A stretch of 64,000 bases of DNA from Flavobacterium reichenbachii (GCF_002217435.1 NZ_MUHF01000002.1:1-64000); one strand, 5' to 3'. Shown: positions 44,659 to 53,695, numbered from the stretch's first letter. Program-made: numbers and translations. Notes: generated by a model from the letters alone, not told the origin.

Positions 44659-44846
44659 AACCCAATTGGGTATAATTAGCAAAAAAGTTAATTTAACATA
44701 TAGAAACATAGATTTTTAAATATTTATAAAAGATAATTTTAAAAATCTTGATTTCACACATAGCTATGTTTGTTAATACAAGTAAAACGCCTTTTATAAG
44801 TGTAAAGAATCTATCCCGAAGCTTCGGGACTATGTGTTGAAAAAAT
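44659..44846. repeat. Composite copy (D) of the MITE-like element
   Basis: 44659-44757 is the reverse complement of copy B. It begins with a CCCAATTGGG palindrome and includes GTTAATTTAACATATAGAAA. 44757-44846 is nearly identical to window positions 1-75. An internal 14-bp palindrome CCCGAAGCTTCGGG (44815-44828) replaces the GTTT seen in copy A. It lies 26 bp from the stop of the gene at 44873. Confidence 0.85.
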
Positions 44847-44872
44847 TATTATCCATTATTAAAAACAAAACT

Positions 44873-45271
44873 TTATTTCAGCCGAACATATTCTGATTGA
44901 TAGCAGTCATTACATTCTTCGCTCAAATACAATTTGTTATCCTTAACTTCAAAAGACTGCTTTGGCATATCATTTTCAAAAAGAATCATTTTTCGTTCAT
45001 TTCCATAAATAGAAGGTTCTTCTTTTATAGCGTATTTGCTTTCGAATATCAAATTTCCATTTTCATATTTTTTAATAGTCGAATTAGAAATTTCGAGTAT
45101 CGTTTTTTTATTTTCAGAAGCCGGAGTTATTGTTTTTCCTATAAAGCCACCCGATGAACTTACCCAATTCCATTTTCCGTTTAATGCGTTTTCAGCAGAA
45201 CCAATTTTATTAGTCGTACTGCAGGAAGATAATAGTAAAAATAAGGAAAACAGCAGAGCAGTTTTTTTCAT
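44873..45271 (-). CDS. Small lipoprotein, lipocalin-like
   Basis: 132 residues. Lipoprotein signal with lipobox LSSC (Cys near 17). The start NALNGKWNWVSSSGGFIGK and regular beta strands ending KLYLSEECNDCYQSEYVRL fit a small lipocalin-like barrel. Unknown ligand. No close operon partner. Confidence 0.75.
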   Translation of the reverse strand: MKKTALLFSLFLLLSSCSTTNKIGSAENALNGKWNWVSSSGGFIGKTITPASENKKTILEISNSTIKKYENGNLIFESKYAIKEEPSIYGNERKMILFENDMPKQSFEVKDNKLYLSEECNDCYQSEYVRLK

Positions 45272-45391
45272 GATTTTAGTTTAATTATTGGATTTTGACA
45301 CAATTATTTAATAGAAAGACAAATGTTTTGTCAAATGGTTGCTTAGAATTGACACTTATTTTAATCAAAACTTTCCTGCCTGCTTTTAGCA

Positions 45392-46126
45392 TTACTTGGT
45401 TAGCTGTTTTCTTAAATCTATATTCAGACTGTACTGTTCTTCAACAGGAATCACTTTTCGTGAAACTTTATCAATATCTTTTCCTTCCTCTGTCCATAAA
45501 AACGGATAAAAATTATAAACTTTATCACCTTCTAAAATAGAAACTTCTTGTTTCCAGTTTTTCCATCTGCTGCCGGCATAAAACTTATCCAAATCATTAT
45601 TAAAACAAAATTGTAAGAACTCAGTATACGTGATATCAAGTGGTTCAAAATCGAGACTGTCTGGCGAAAAATAATAGATTTTGCCAAGATCTGTTCCCAA
45701 TGCGCCTCCGTTTAATAAATAAAAACCACCAAGCGCATCATCTGCAACTAATAGAAAAGCAGGAGCCTCTCCAAATTCTGCAAAAGACTTTCCTTTGTTC
45801 CAATCAGGAAGAGCTCGATTTAGTTTTGTGCTGCCAGAACCCAGAATTCTGATCCAGCCGTTATCTATTAAAAGTCCTCCGGTCATGTAAACGATCGCAC
45901 CCATTGGAGAAGCAGTAGTAACTTGTATTTTATACAAAGCATCTTTTGCTTTTTGAGGATCAGCAGGCAGAATTTCAACTTTATTTTTGGCAGCACCAAT
46001 CCATTCTTTTACCAGTTTCCAGCCTGGATCTTTATCGTTTATTAATTCGTTTACGGTTTTCATTTTTGCTTGAGAAAAAGATAATAATGTAAAAAGAGAT
46101 AAGCTTATGGTCGAAAATAATTTCAT
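45392..46126 (-). CDS. DUF2625-family protein
   Basis: 244 residues. A signal peptide (about 1-19, TLLSFSQ) precedes a domain matching DUF2625 (MKTVNELINDKDPGWKLVKEW, GGLLIDNGWIRILGSGS, APAFLLVADDALGGFYLLNGGALG, GKIYYFSPDSLDFEPLDITYTEFL). Homologues are mostly cytosolic; this one looks exported. The function is unknown. It neighbours the SUFU gene on the same strand with a 20-bp gap. Confidence 0.8.
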   Translation of the reverse strand: MKLFSTISLSLFTLLSFSQAKMKTVNELINDKDPGWKLVKEWIGAAKNKVEILPADPQKAKDALYKIQVTTASPMGAIVYMTGGLLIDNGWIRILGSGSTKLNRALPDWNKGKSFAEFGEAPAFLLVADDALGGFYLLNGGALGTDLGKIYYFSPDSLDFEPLDITYTEFLQFCFNNDLDKFYAGSRWKNWKQEVSILEGDKVYNFYPFLWTEEGKDIDKVSRKVIPVEEQYSLNIDLRKQLTK

Positions 46127-46146
46127 TTTTTTGACTGCTGTTTTGA

Positions 46147-46794
46147 TTAATTTTTTCGGGTTAAATCGGTAATTAATAATGGATTGTTTTGTTTTAAATG
46201 ATCGACTATTTCTTCGACTGTTTTTCTACTTTCCAGAATGTCGTTATATTCTTCAGATGTGATTCCAACTATTTGAAGAAACGAAACTTCGCCATGCGGT
46301 GTCTGCTTTTTTTCGATTTCGGGATCTTTTACAAAAACTAATGCTGTAATTTCAGTTTCAGTATCCAGACGTATTGGTCCGTTTGCCGGCATATAATGAA
46401 ATTCTTCAAACCAATTACCGCTGCTAAAAACGTATTTAGCAATGTTTTGCAATAATGCAATTGCCCAGCTTGGGTTTCCGTTGTCTTCGGCAAAAGGTTT
46501 TAATCGAAACGTAAGTTCAAATCCCCATTTGCTAAATTCTCCATCTACTTTTTCTTCATTATAATAGAGTTCAGAGAAACCATAAGTTATAAAATGAAAA
46601 TGCTCCGTTTCCTTGGTACTTTCGTAAATACTAACGCCGTCAAGCGGACTTTCTCCTCCCAGCATATAGCTTATTGCCGGCGCATAATGTTTGGGTTCCT
46701 GATTAGGGTAAAGGCGATCGAATTCTTTATCTATTGATAACCAGCCTACAGCATCGTCTTCTGAAAATTCTTTTTTATATTCTTCTAATGTCAT
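46147..46794 (-). CDS. Suppressor-of-fused (SUFU) domain protein
   Basis: 215 residues. GESPLDGVSIYESTKETEHFHFITYGFSELY, ELTFRLKPFAED and SSGNWFEEFHYMPANGPIRLDTETEITALVFVKDPEI are typical of the bacterial SUFU family. In bacteria SUFU domains often act as immunity proteins of polymorphic toxins. No toxin is encoded nearby, so a housekeeping or orphan immunity role cannot be separated. Likely an operon with DUF2625. Confidence 0.85.
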   Translation of the reverse strand: MTLEEYKKEFSEDDAVGWLSIDKEFDRLYPNQEPKHYAPAISYMLGGESPLDGVSIYESTKETEHFHFITYGFSELYYNEEKVDGEFSKWGFELTFRLKPFAEDNGNPSWAIALLQNIAKYVFSSGNWFEEFHYMPANGPIRLDTETEITALVFVKDPEIEKKQTPHGEVSFLQIVGITSEEYNDILESRKTVEEIVDHLKQNNPLLITDLTRKN

Positions 46795-46886
46795 TTTTTA
46801 CCTGCTTTAAAGGATTATAATTAAAGTACAATATATTGATTTTTGATTCAAAAAAATACTTTTTCTTTTGAATAAATTGTTAGGTA

Positions 46887-46922
46887 CAAAAAAATCCGAC
46901 CTGTATTGACAAGTCGGATTTA
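46887..46922 (-). terminator. Terminator of the carbonic anhydrase gene (AATCCGA family)
   Basis: Hairpin AATCCGACCTG ... CAAGTCGGATT with a T7 run on the minus strand, about 25 bp after the stop at 46947. First of six closely similar terminators up to 58.0 kb. Confidence 0.85.
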
Positions 46923-46946
46923 ACAATTACTATGGTTTTTTCAGTA

Positions 46947-47618
46947 TTACATTTTTACAGCTTGGCCTGTATGTACATCATATCGCATCGATACAATTTG
47001 CACCTTATGTTCTTTAACAATAGGATTTTCTCTGATAAGTTTTGCCGAATGAGCGATGTTTGCATCGATGCATCCTAATAAATTATTTTCTTTTGAATGT
47101 GCTTTTCCTGCTTCAACTTCTTCTTTTTCCTGCGAAATTGTTTCTATAATATTGTCGATATGACTGAGGTGTTTTTTGTATGAATTATTCTTATCTGCAA
47201 CATAAGCTTTTATGGCGCCGCATTCTGTATGACCCAAAACGACGATTAGTTTTGTATCTAAATGTTCTACAGCATATTCGATACTCCCCATGTCAATATC
47301 TGAAATTAGATTTCCGGCATTTCTAATAACAAATAAATCTCCAAGTCCCTGATCAAAAACAATTTCGGGAGAAACTCGGCTGTCTGAGCATGTTATAACA
47401 ACAGCAAATGGTTTCTGTCCGTCTTGATTTGCTAAAACTGTTTGTTTGTTTTGATGAGGATGAAGTGTTTTTTGATCTAAAAATCTTTGATTTCCAGTTG
47501 TCAATCTTTCTAAAGAAGTTAAATCTTTATCTGTTTCTCCAGCTTTGTTCTGCTCTTGTTTTTTACAGCTCATAGCCGAAAAAACTACCATAATCATTAA
47601 TAAGTTTATCTTTTTCAT
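46947..47618 (-). CDS. Beta-class carbonic anhydrase with lipoprotein signal
   Basis: 223 residues. The enzyme part is a beta-type anhydrase (CSDSRVSPEIVFDQGLGDLFVIRNAGN with the zinc Cys and its Asp-Arg pair; HTECGAIKAYV with the zinc His and Cys). It hydrates CO2 to bicarbonate. The N-terminus LLMIMVVFSAMSC is a good lipobox (Cys 18), so the enzyme is probably tethered in the periplasm, unlike the cytosolic forms of most bacteria. It ends in its own terminator. Confidence 0.92.
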   Translation of the reverse strand: MKKINLLMIMVVFSAMSCKKQEQNKAGETDKDLTSLERLTTGNQRFLDQKTLHPHQNKQTVLANQDGQKPFAVVITCSDSRVSPEIVFDQGLGDLFVIRNAGNLISDIDMGSIEYAVEHLDTKLIVVLGHTECGAIKAYVADKNNSYKKHLSHIDNIIETISQEKEEVEAGKAHSKENNLLGCIDANIAHSAKLIRENPIVKEHKVQIVSMRYDVHTGQAVKM

Positions 47619-47769
47619 TTTCTTTCTTTTAAGTTATTTTTGATTTTTAACTAAAGTCAAATTTATAGCTTTTTTATTACAAAATAATTAATAAATCATA
47701 AAAAAATCTGGCTTATTTATTAGCAGTCATACTTAAGTGTTGATTGAAGTATTGGTAATGCTGAGGATT

Positions 47770-47777
47770 TATTTTTG
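47770..47777 (+). promoter_or_regulatory. Candidate -7 box (TATTTTTG) of the alpha/beta hydrolase gene
   Basis: It matches TAnnTTTG 14 bp before the ATG at 47792. A TTG at 47744-47746 is 23 bp upstream, at the long end of the allowed spacing. Confidence 0.4.
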
Positions 47778-47791
47778 TTCAAAATAATAAT

Positions 47792-48817
47792 ATGAAAAAG
47801 TATAAAATAATGATGTGTATTTGTTTTCTTGGATTCAATCAAGCAAAGTCACAGAACATTATTGCTAAGTCATTTACAAAAAATAATATGAAAATTTTAG
47901 AAACGCAAAGTCATATTGATAGTTTAAATATTGCAATTCATTACATTGAATCTCATAAAGCAGGAGATGATTTTCCTGTTCTTTTTCTTCATGGTTCGTC
48001 ATTTCCTACAGCACTTTCTTTCGGGTTTTACATGGATGATACATCCTGGATGACAAATTTATCTGAGAATGGATATGATGTATATTCGCTTGATTTTTTA
48101 GGTTACGGATATTCGGATCGCTATCCCGAAATGGAAAATAACTCTATTGATGAGCGCGTTGTCGGCAGGGCAGAAGAGGTGGTTTTGGATGTAGAAAAAG
48201 CTGTTGCTCTGGTTTTGCAAAAATCAGGTAAAGACAAAGTGTATTTAATTGGTCATTCCTGGGGCGGAAGCGTGTCCGCACTTTATGCTTCAAAATTTTC
48301 AGATAAAATAGAAAAGCTTGTTTTATTTGCGACAATAACCGCTAGAAATGAAAAATATGAAGCAGAAAAAATTCAAGGTTCTTTTGTTGAAATGACTCCA
48401 GAACAAAGAATTGATGCTATGAAATTGCTGACTCCCAATGGAAAATCTTGTCAATTAGAAAAAGAAGTATTTATGAATTGGGGTAAAATTTGGGAAGAGA
48501 GTGATCCGTTGTTTAAAAAAGAAAATGGAAAAGTTCGTTTTCCGTCTGGTCCAAATCAGGATGTCGAAGACTTATTACACCATAAACCCTATTATAAACC
48601 CGAAAATATAAAAGCTCCAACATTAATAATAAGAGGAAGCTGGGATCAATATCCTAATGATGCAGATGCCCAAAAATTATTTAAATCACTCAAAAATGCA
48701 GCTTCAAAAAAATATGTAACTCTTGATACAGGCACCCATGTTGCCCATTTAGAAACCAGCCGGAAACAATTGTACGAGGAGACCCTTGTTTTTTTGAGAA
48801 GCAGACAGAAAATGTAA
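47792..48817 (+). CDS. Secreted alpha/beta hydrolase
   Basis: 341 residues. An exported N-terminus (MKKYKIMMCICFLGFNQAKSQ) is followed by an alpha/beta-hydrolase fold: LFLHGSSFP oxyanion region near 65, the nucleophile elbow GHSWGGS near 154 and a C-terminal GTHVAHLE that carries the catalytic His. The substrate (ester, lactone or peptide) is not evident. The plus-strand gene stands alone and converges on the SPFH gene. Confidence 0.9.
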   Translation: MKKYKIMMCICFLGFNQAKSQNIIAKSFTKNNMKILETQSHIDSLNIAIHYIESHKAGDDFPVLFLHGSSFPTALSFGFYMDDTSWMTNLSENGYDVYSLDFLGYGYSDRYPEMENNSIDERVVGRAEEVVLDVEKAVALVLQKSGKDKVYLIGHSWGGSVSALYASKFSDKIEKLVLFATITARNEKYEAEKIQGSFVEMTPEQRIDAMKLLTPNGKSCQLEKEVFMNWGKIWEESDPLFKKENGKVRFPSGPNQDVEDLLHHKPYYKPENIKAPTLIIRGSWDQYPNDADAQKLFKSLKNAASKKYVTLDTGTHVAHLETSRKQLYEETLVFLRSRQKM

Positions 48818-48831
48818 CAGTACTATAGTGA

Positions 48832-48870
48832 TCAAAAAAAAATCCGATCTGCTGTTGCAAATCGGATTTA
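48832..48870 (-). terminator. Terminator of the flotillin-like gene (AATCCGA family)
   Basis: AATCCGATCTG ... CAAATCGGATT with the T-run on the minus strand, 22 bp past the stop at 48891. It lies in the convergent gap and could also slow plus-strand transcription. Confidence 0.85.
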
Positions 48871-48890
48871 ATATTGAAATCTAAATAAAA

Positions 48891-50798
48891 TTATTTTTTA
48901 GGATTCTTTACATTTTTATCTGTATCCATCATTTCCATTAGTTTTAATCCTAAAAGTCCACTGATAGAACCATCAGAACCGCCATTTCCGGTAATTAATA
49001 CATCAGGAATTACTTTTATGTTTCCTTTACCAATTTCTTCAGTTACTTTGTATTTGGTAAAATTATCACCACCCATCGCAGTAACTTGCAATTGATATGC
49101 TTCTGCAGTTGATTTACCAATTGCCATGATTTTTTCAGCTTCTGCCAAACCTGTTTTAGAGATTCTTTCGGCTTCTGCACTTGCAGTAAGTTTTGTCGCT
49201 TCAGCTTGTGCTCCCGCTCTTGCTTTTGTAGCTTCTGCTTCTGCGTTTGCACGCATTTTTGTAGCCTCTGCTTCAGCATTTACGTTTAGTTTTAAACTGG
49301 TTGCATCTCCTTCTGCCTTCTTAACGGTTGCATCTGCAGTACGTTGTGCGATTTCAACACTTTGAGAAGCGCGTACAATTTCTTTCTGCATATCGGCAAT
49401 TGCAGTTTCTTTTTCCATTCCCTGACGCTGTTCCTGCGCCATTCTTTGGGTCTGATATGTTTTTTGCTCCTCTTCGGCCAGTTTTCTGTCGGTCAAAGTT
49501 TTCATCAATGAATCTGGCGGAACGATATCTCCGATCAAAGTATCAACAGCGTTTACATTATATTCGTCTAAAACCAGTTTGATATGATTTTTAGCCGATT
49601 CCTGACGTTCTTTTCTTGTGGATAAAAACGAAATTACATCGCTGTCCTGAGCCGAGTTTCTAAAATAGTTACCAATTGTTGGTTCTAAAACCTGAGAAAC
49701 AAGATTGTTCATGCTGCCGAAACGAGCAATTACTTTTGGAGCTTCGTTTGCAGGAACGTGAATGATTTGTGCTACATCCAGATTAAAAGGGAAACCATCT
49801 TTTGAACGAACGGTAATTGTAGACAGATTTTTATCTAAATCATGCGATTCGCTTCTCGCATTTGCCCAGTTCAAGACAAGGTTTGTTGTCGGAACGGCTT
49901 CTAGTTTTGTCGTATATTTATTCAACGCGTATTTTCCAGGTCCAAAAGGTTCCATCCAAACACCGCGTTGTCCTTTCGAAACAATATTTCCGTGTTTAAA
50001 AGTATCTCCGGTAACGTCTTGTCCGTCTTCACCAATGTACGAAATCACAACACCAACGTAACCAATTGGCACATCGGTCATTGGATTTTGTTCTATTAAA
50101 ATTCCCCACGTATTGATGTAATACGAACCGGCAAGCATAACCTGAGGCTGTAAACCACGGTTGCCGCCTTTGTCCAGAAATTTATCAAAATCCTGAAAGT
50201 TATTATGTCCTTCAACAAATTTTCCGGCAATTTGTCCCTGCGGAATCGGTTCGCCATCGAGAGCGGTCACAATACCAATCATGTTTTCGTAAATCTTGAT
50301 TTGATCTGCAATCACAATTTCAAATAAGAACGTATTAATTCGATACGATCCAGTGGTAATAAACGCAGTCTGGCGCCCTTTTTGTCCGCCGTTGTTTAAG
50401 AAAGCCGTTGCATCCTGAAAGTTGTCGCTGTCTACTTTTCGGGCGAGGATTCGACCCGTCGGAATTTCTTTTCCGTCTTTACTCAAAACAAGTCCGATTT
50501 TACCTTCTGGGATCAAGGTAAAGCTCGTCATGTCAACGATATACTGCCAGATCCACATTCCCCAGTAAAGACCTGGAGCAAGAGTTTTGGCTTGGTAACC
50601 TGCTTCGCCTTTTGTAGCGATAATTCTTCCGTCGGGAAGTGATTTGTCTGTACCAAAAAGAACGAATTTTTTGGTTACGAGTCCAATTTTATCTTCGGGT
50701 ACGATAACCATTCCGAAGAAGACACGCAATACAAATTTGTAAAATAAGATGAAGAACACAATTAAGAGAACCCACCAATAAGAAGTAATTTCAGTCAT
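48891..50798 (-). CDS. Large flotillin-like SPFH protein
   Basis: 635 residues. It has an N-terminal membrane segment (WWVLLIVFFILFYKFVLRVFFG) and then four related modules near 30-270 built around xIGxVxxxxGxxIPxGxI and NFQDxxxFLxxGGxxGxQ. An SPFH core with coiled-coil (about 300-480) and an Ala/Glu-rich tail with repeated AEAEATKxRA units (about 485-560) follow. Flotillins assemble into large membrane-scaffold rings. The C-terminus ends in a low-complexity Gly/Asp segment. A CAAACTTA box at 50819-50826 fits a minus-strand -7 element. It has its own terminator, and the TPM protein gene follows upstream. Confidence 0.9.
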   Translation of the reverse strand: MTEITSYWWVLLIVFFILFYKFVLRVFFGMVIVPEDKIGLVTKKFVLFGTDKSLPDGRIIATKGEAGYQAKTLAPGLYWGMWIWQYIVDMTSFTLIPEGKIGLVLSKDGKEIPTGRILARKVDSDNFQDATAFLNNGGQKGRQTAFITTGSYRINTFLFEIVIADQIKIYENMIGIVTALDGEPIPQGQIAGKFVEGHNNFQDFDKFLDKGGNRGLQPQVMLAGSYYINTWGILIEQNPMTDVPIGYVGVVISYIGEDGQDVTGDTFKHGNIVSKGQRGVWMEPFGPGKYALNKYTTKLEAVPTTNLVLNWANARSESHDLDKNLSTITVRSKDGFPFNLDVAQIIHVPANEAPKVIARFGSMNNLVSQVLEPTIGNYFRNSAQDSDVISFLSTRKERQESAKNHIKLVLDEYNVNAVDTLIGDIVPPDSLMKTLTDRKLAEEEQKTYQTQRMAQEQRQGMEKETAIADMQKEIVRASQSVEIAQRTADATVKKAEGDATSLKLNVNAEAEATKMRANAEAEATKARAGAQAEATKLTASAEAERISKTGLAEAEKIMAIGKSTAEAYQLQVTAMGGDNFTKYKVTEEIGKGNIKVIPDVLITGNGGSDGSISGLLGLKLMEMMDTDKNVKNPKK

Positions 50799-51051
50799 AG
50801 TTATTTTAGTTTATGCAGCAAACTTAATAGAATTTTTTCCTATTAAAATAAAATAATTTTAAAATTAACATTTACCTGATTTGAAGATAAAATGTTAAAA
50901 ATAATCTGATTTTATATCGTTGGAATTGTCAATTTCTGACACGATTTTTTGCGCTGTAAACTATGATTGGTTTTTTGGGTTTTAACAATTTAAAGGGGCA
51001 ATTCTTTAAACCGTAGAAAGTATTAGGAAGCAATGTTTAATTTCGGAATTG

Positions 51052-51543
51052 CTATTCCAGCTTTTTTATAATTTTTGATGTACCCTCGTACAAACCTTTA
51101 TAGTAATCCCCTTTTTTTAATTCGGGAATAACAAAGGTCGAGATGATGTTTTCTATTTCGGTGTCGCTCAATTTATTTCGAATTTTACCAACACCCCGAA
51201 TTTGTATCTGTCTTAATTGTTTGCTTATTACGATTAAAATAGAGGCGTCTATTTTTAAATTAACGTTTAAATATTTGTCAAGCTCCAGAGAGTAATCTGT
51301 AATATCTGTATAAGGAGTTATTGAAGAAGTACTTACAATAATAATTTTGCTTTTTGTTTTCGTTTCGCACGCTTTTAAATTTGTATTTAAAGTCTGTGCT
51401 TGCTCTGTAGTCAGAATTTTTTCAAAGTCATTTACGTAATCATACGATTTTGCAAAAATATTTTTTGTTTCTGAATTGGTTTGAGCAAAAAAACTATTGG
51501 AAAAAAGAAGTAAAAGTGTAATAATGAAAAATATTTTTTTCAT
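51052..51543 (-). CDS. TPM-domain (TLP18.3/Psb32) secreted protein
   Basis: 163 residues with a signal peptide (about 1-20, FSNSFFAQ). VNDFEKILTTEQAQTLNTNLKACETKTKSKIIIVSTSSI is the TPM start, and RQIQIRGVGKIRNKLSDTEIENIISTFVIPELKKGDYYKGLYEG closes it. TPM proteins act in membrane or photosystem maintenance; in bacteria many flank SPFH or membrane-stress genes. The gene is on the same strand as, and upstream of, the flotillin-like gene. Confidence 0.85.
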   Translation of the reverse strand: MKKIFFIITLLLLFSNSFFAQTNSETKNIFAKSYDYVNDFEKILTTEQAQTLNTNLKACETKTKSKIIIVSTSSITPYTDITDYSLELDKYLNVNLKIDASILIVISKQLRQIQIRGVGKIRNKLSDTEIENIISTFVIPELKKGDYYKGLYEGTSKIIKKLE

Positions 51544-51655
51544 GGCAGGTTTTAATTTTGGGTGCCGTAAAACTAATATTTTATTATTAAAATCGGTCCA
51601 TAATTTGGGATCAAAAAATAGAATATTTTATGGTTTTGGTAAAAATAACATTCTA

Positions 51656-51691
51656 ATAAAAAAATCCGATTTGTATAACAAATCGGATTTT
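51656..51691 (-). terminator. Terminator of the SDR gene (AATCCGA family)
   Basis: AAATCCGATTTG / CAAATCGGATTT, an almost perfect 12-bp stem, with T7 on the minus strand. It lies about 100 bp after the stop at 51792, before the next gene. Confidence 0.85.
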
Positions 51692-51791
51692 AGATGCGGC
51701 ATTATTTTCTTATGATTTTAAATTCCGCTTCAAATAAAATTATAAAATCTACATAAGTATTATTGAAAATTGATTTTAGAGTTCGAAAAAA

Positions 51792-52634
51792 TCAGGACAA
51801 CTCATTTACTTCGTTCCAGATTCCAGTGTGAGCCGTTTTTTTGGCATATTCAGTAAAATCAAGTGCTTTACGGCCCAGAACTTTTTCAATATCATTGGTA
51901 ATACTAGAGTTTCTGCCGTCTAAAACTTGAGAAAACAGGTAATTTACCAGCCAGATCATATCTTCTGGAACTTGATATTCGCGGAGCATGTTTACATATT
52001 CTTCTATAGAAATCGGTTGAAATATAATTTCTCTACCCGTAACTTTTGCTATTTCTGCAACTGCCTGTTCAAAATTAAGTAATCTTGGTCCTGTAAGTTC
52101 GTATGTTTTTCCGTTATGCTGTTCGTATAAAAGTGCTTCAACCACCAAAGCTGCGATATCGTCGGCATCGGTAAATGGTTCCAGAATATGACTTTGAGGT
52201 AAAGCAACGCGGCCTGCTAAAATAGGTTCTAAAAAGATACTTTCACTAAAGTTCTGATTGAACCAGCTGGCTCTTACAATCGTCCATTCTTTTGCTGTAG
52301 ACTTTACAATTTCTTCACAGATTTGGGCTTCTTTTTCGCCTCTTCCAGAAAGCAGCACCATTTTTCCGACACCGTTTTCTGAAGCTAGTTTTGTAAATTT
52401 TCGAATAATTTCTGGTGCTCCTGGTAGTGCCAGATCGGGTTGAAAAGTGATATAAACCGTGTCGATTCCTTTTATTGCTTCCAGCCAGGTTTCTGGATTC
52501 TCCCAATCAAAGGAAGGATTTTCGTTTCTTGAACCAATTCGAACTTCAACGTTATTTATTTTATCTAATAAATGCGCTGCTCTGCGGCCTGTTTTTCCGT
52601 TTCCGCCGAGTAATAAGATTTTTTTTGTTTCCAT
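51792..52634 (-). CDS. NmrA-like NAD(P)-binding atypical short-chain dehydrogenase
   Basis: 280 residues: ILLLGGNGKTGRRAAHLL (Rossmann glycines), WLEAIKGIDTVYITFQPD, EIVKSTAKEWTIVRASWFNQNF and VVEALLYEQHNGKTYELTGPRLLNF. A member of the NmrA/SDR-a5 branch, binding NAD(P) and probably reducing a quinone or sensing redox state. An AraC-family regulator starts upstream and the two are in the same direction with a 73-bp gap. Confidence 0.88.
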   Translation of the reverse strand: METKKILLLGGNGKTGRRAAHLLDKINNVEVRIGSRNENPSFDWENPETWLEAIKGIDTVYITFQPDLALPGAPEIIRKFTKLASENGVGKMVLLSGRGEKEAQICEEIVKSTAKEWTIVRASWFNQNFSESIFLEPILAGRVALPQSHILEPFTDADDIAALVVEALLYEQHNGKTYELTGPRLLNFEQAVAEIAKVTGREIIFQPISIEEYVNMLREYQVPEDMIWLVNYLFSQVLDGRNSSITNDIEKVLGRKALDFTEYAKKTAHTGIWNEVNELS

Positions 52635-52707
52635 GATTAATGTTGTTTTTAATTAATGATGGTACAAAGATGCAGCTGTCTTTATAAAAACATTTGTCGG
52701 AAAGGAA

Positions 52708-53586
52708 TTAAGATTTGTTTGAAAGGAATTGTTTTTTTACTGCATTGGGTCTCGATCCAAATTTTTTCTGAAAAGCATTAGAGAAAGAACTTAAGCTTTC
52801 ATAACCAACTTCCCAAGCCGTTTCCTGAACCGTTTTTTCAGTATTGCAAAGTATTTCATAAGCTTTATTCAAACGTTCTTCGTGAATATATTTGTAAACC
52901 GGAATGCCGAATAATTCTTTAAAATTCTTTTTGAGCTTACTGCTGTTAAGGCCAATGAGCTTAGATAATTCAGAAAGAGTAGGAGGTTTAGAGTAATTTG
53001 TGCTCACGATGTCTTTAGCCTTAAAAAGCTTTTCCTTATCCTTATCAGTCAGTTCATTTTTTTTATCGCTGGACAAAAGAGCAAAGTAATGCGCTAATAA
53101 TTCATTTACCTGACTTTTTAAAAACAAAAGTCTGGTATTGCCGGAATAGGTTGTATTAAATATTTTCTGAACGGCAAGCTGCATATCAAGCGTCATAAAA
53201 TGTGTAGGACCTTTTACAAAATGTTCTTCCGGATTTAATAAATACGGCAGCAGCTTTTCAAAAATTTCTTTTTCGACTTGTGGTAATGAATGGAGCGTTT
53301 TTAGTTTTGCAAAAATACTGATAGACTGCAGAGGTTTGTCTGGAGCAATTTTATGCGCAAATTCTACTTTTTGATTTCCGAAAAAAGAAATCGCCAGACC
53401 AGTTGTATTCGTTAAGTATTTCGTCTGATTATTATGTTTTATTTCTAATTCGACATTGCCGGAACCATAAAATGCAAAACCGACTGCGTCGCCGTCTATT
53501 TCGCATTTCTGAACAAAAGATTTCTCAGCGTTAGACTGTTCTATCAATACAATGAAATTGTTTAATTCTATAATATCTGTTGTCAT
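52708..53586 (-). CDS. AraC-family transcription regulator
   Basis: 292 residues. The N-terminal half has no clear cupin motif. The C-terminal double HTH is clear: PPTLSELSKLIGLNSSKLKKNFKELFG and VQETAWEVGYESLSSFSNAFQKKFGSRP. The next gene is the NmrA-like dehydrogenase, so it may regulate that gene. The effector is unknown. Confidence 0.9.
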   Translation of the reverse strand: MTTDIIELNNFIVLIEQSNAEKSFVQKCEIDGDAVGFAFYGSGNVELEIKHNNQTKYLTNTTGLAISFFGNQKVEFAHKIAPDKPLQSISIFAKLKTLHSLPQVEKEIFEKLLPYLLNPEEHFVKGPTHFMTLDMQLAVQKIFNTTYSGNTRLLFLKSQVNELLAHYFALLSSDKKNELTDKDKEKLFKAKDIVSTNYSKPPTLSELSKLIGLNSSKLKKNFKELFGIPVYKYIHEERLNKAYEILCNTEKTVQETAWEVGYESLSSFSNAFQKKFGSRPNAVKKQFLSNKS

Positions 53587-53695
53587 TCCTAACTTTTTTG
53601 ATAAAACTACAGTCGATAAAAATTAAATTATTTTGATTTTAAGGAGTTTAAAGTCAAATCAAATATACAAAAAGTAGTTTCGTATTGGCTCTGAA

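Noticed and set aside
45392..46794. Polymorphic toxin locus
   Set aside because: Only immunity-like proteins are seen; no toxin, Rhs or secretion gene.
46947..48817. Two convergent genes as a carbon-fixation or bicarbonate operon
   Set aside because: They are on opposite strands with separate control and no shared pathway.
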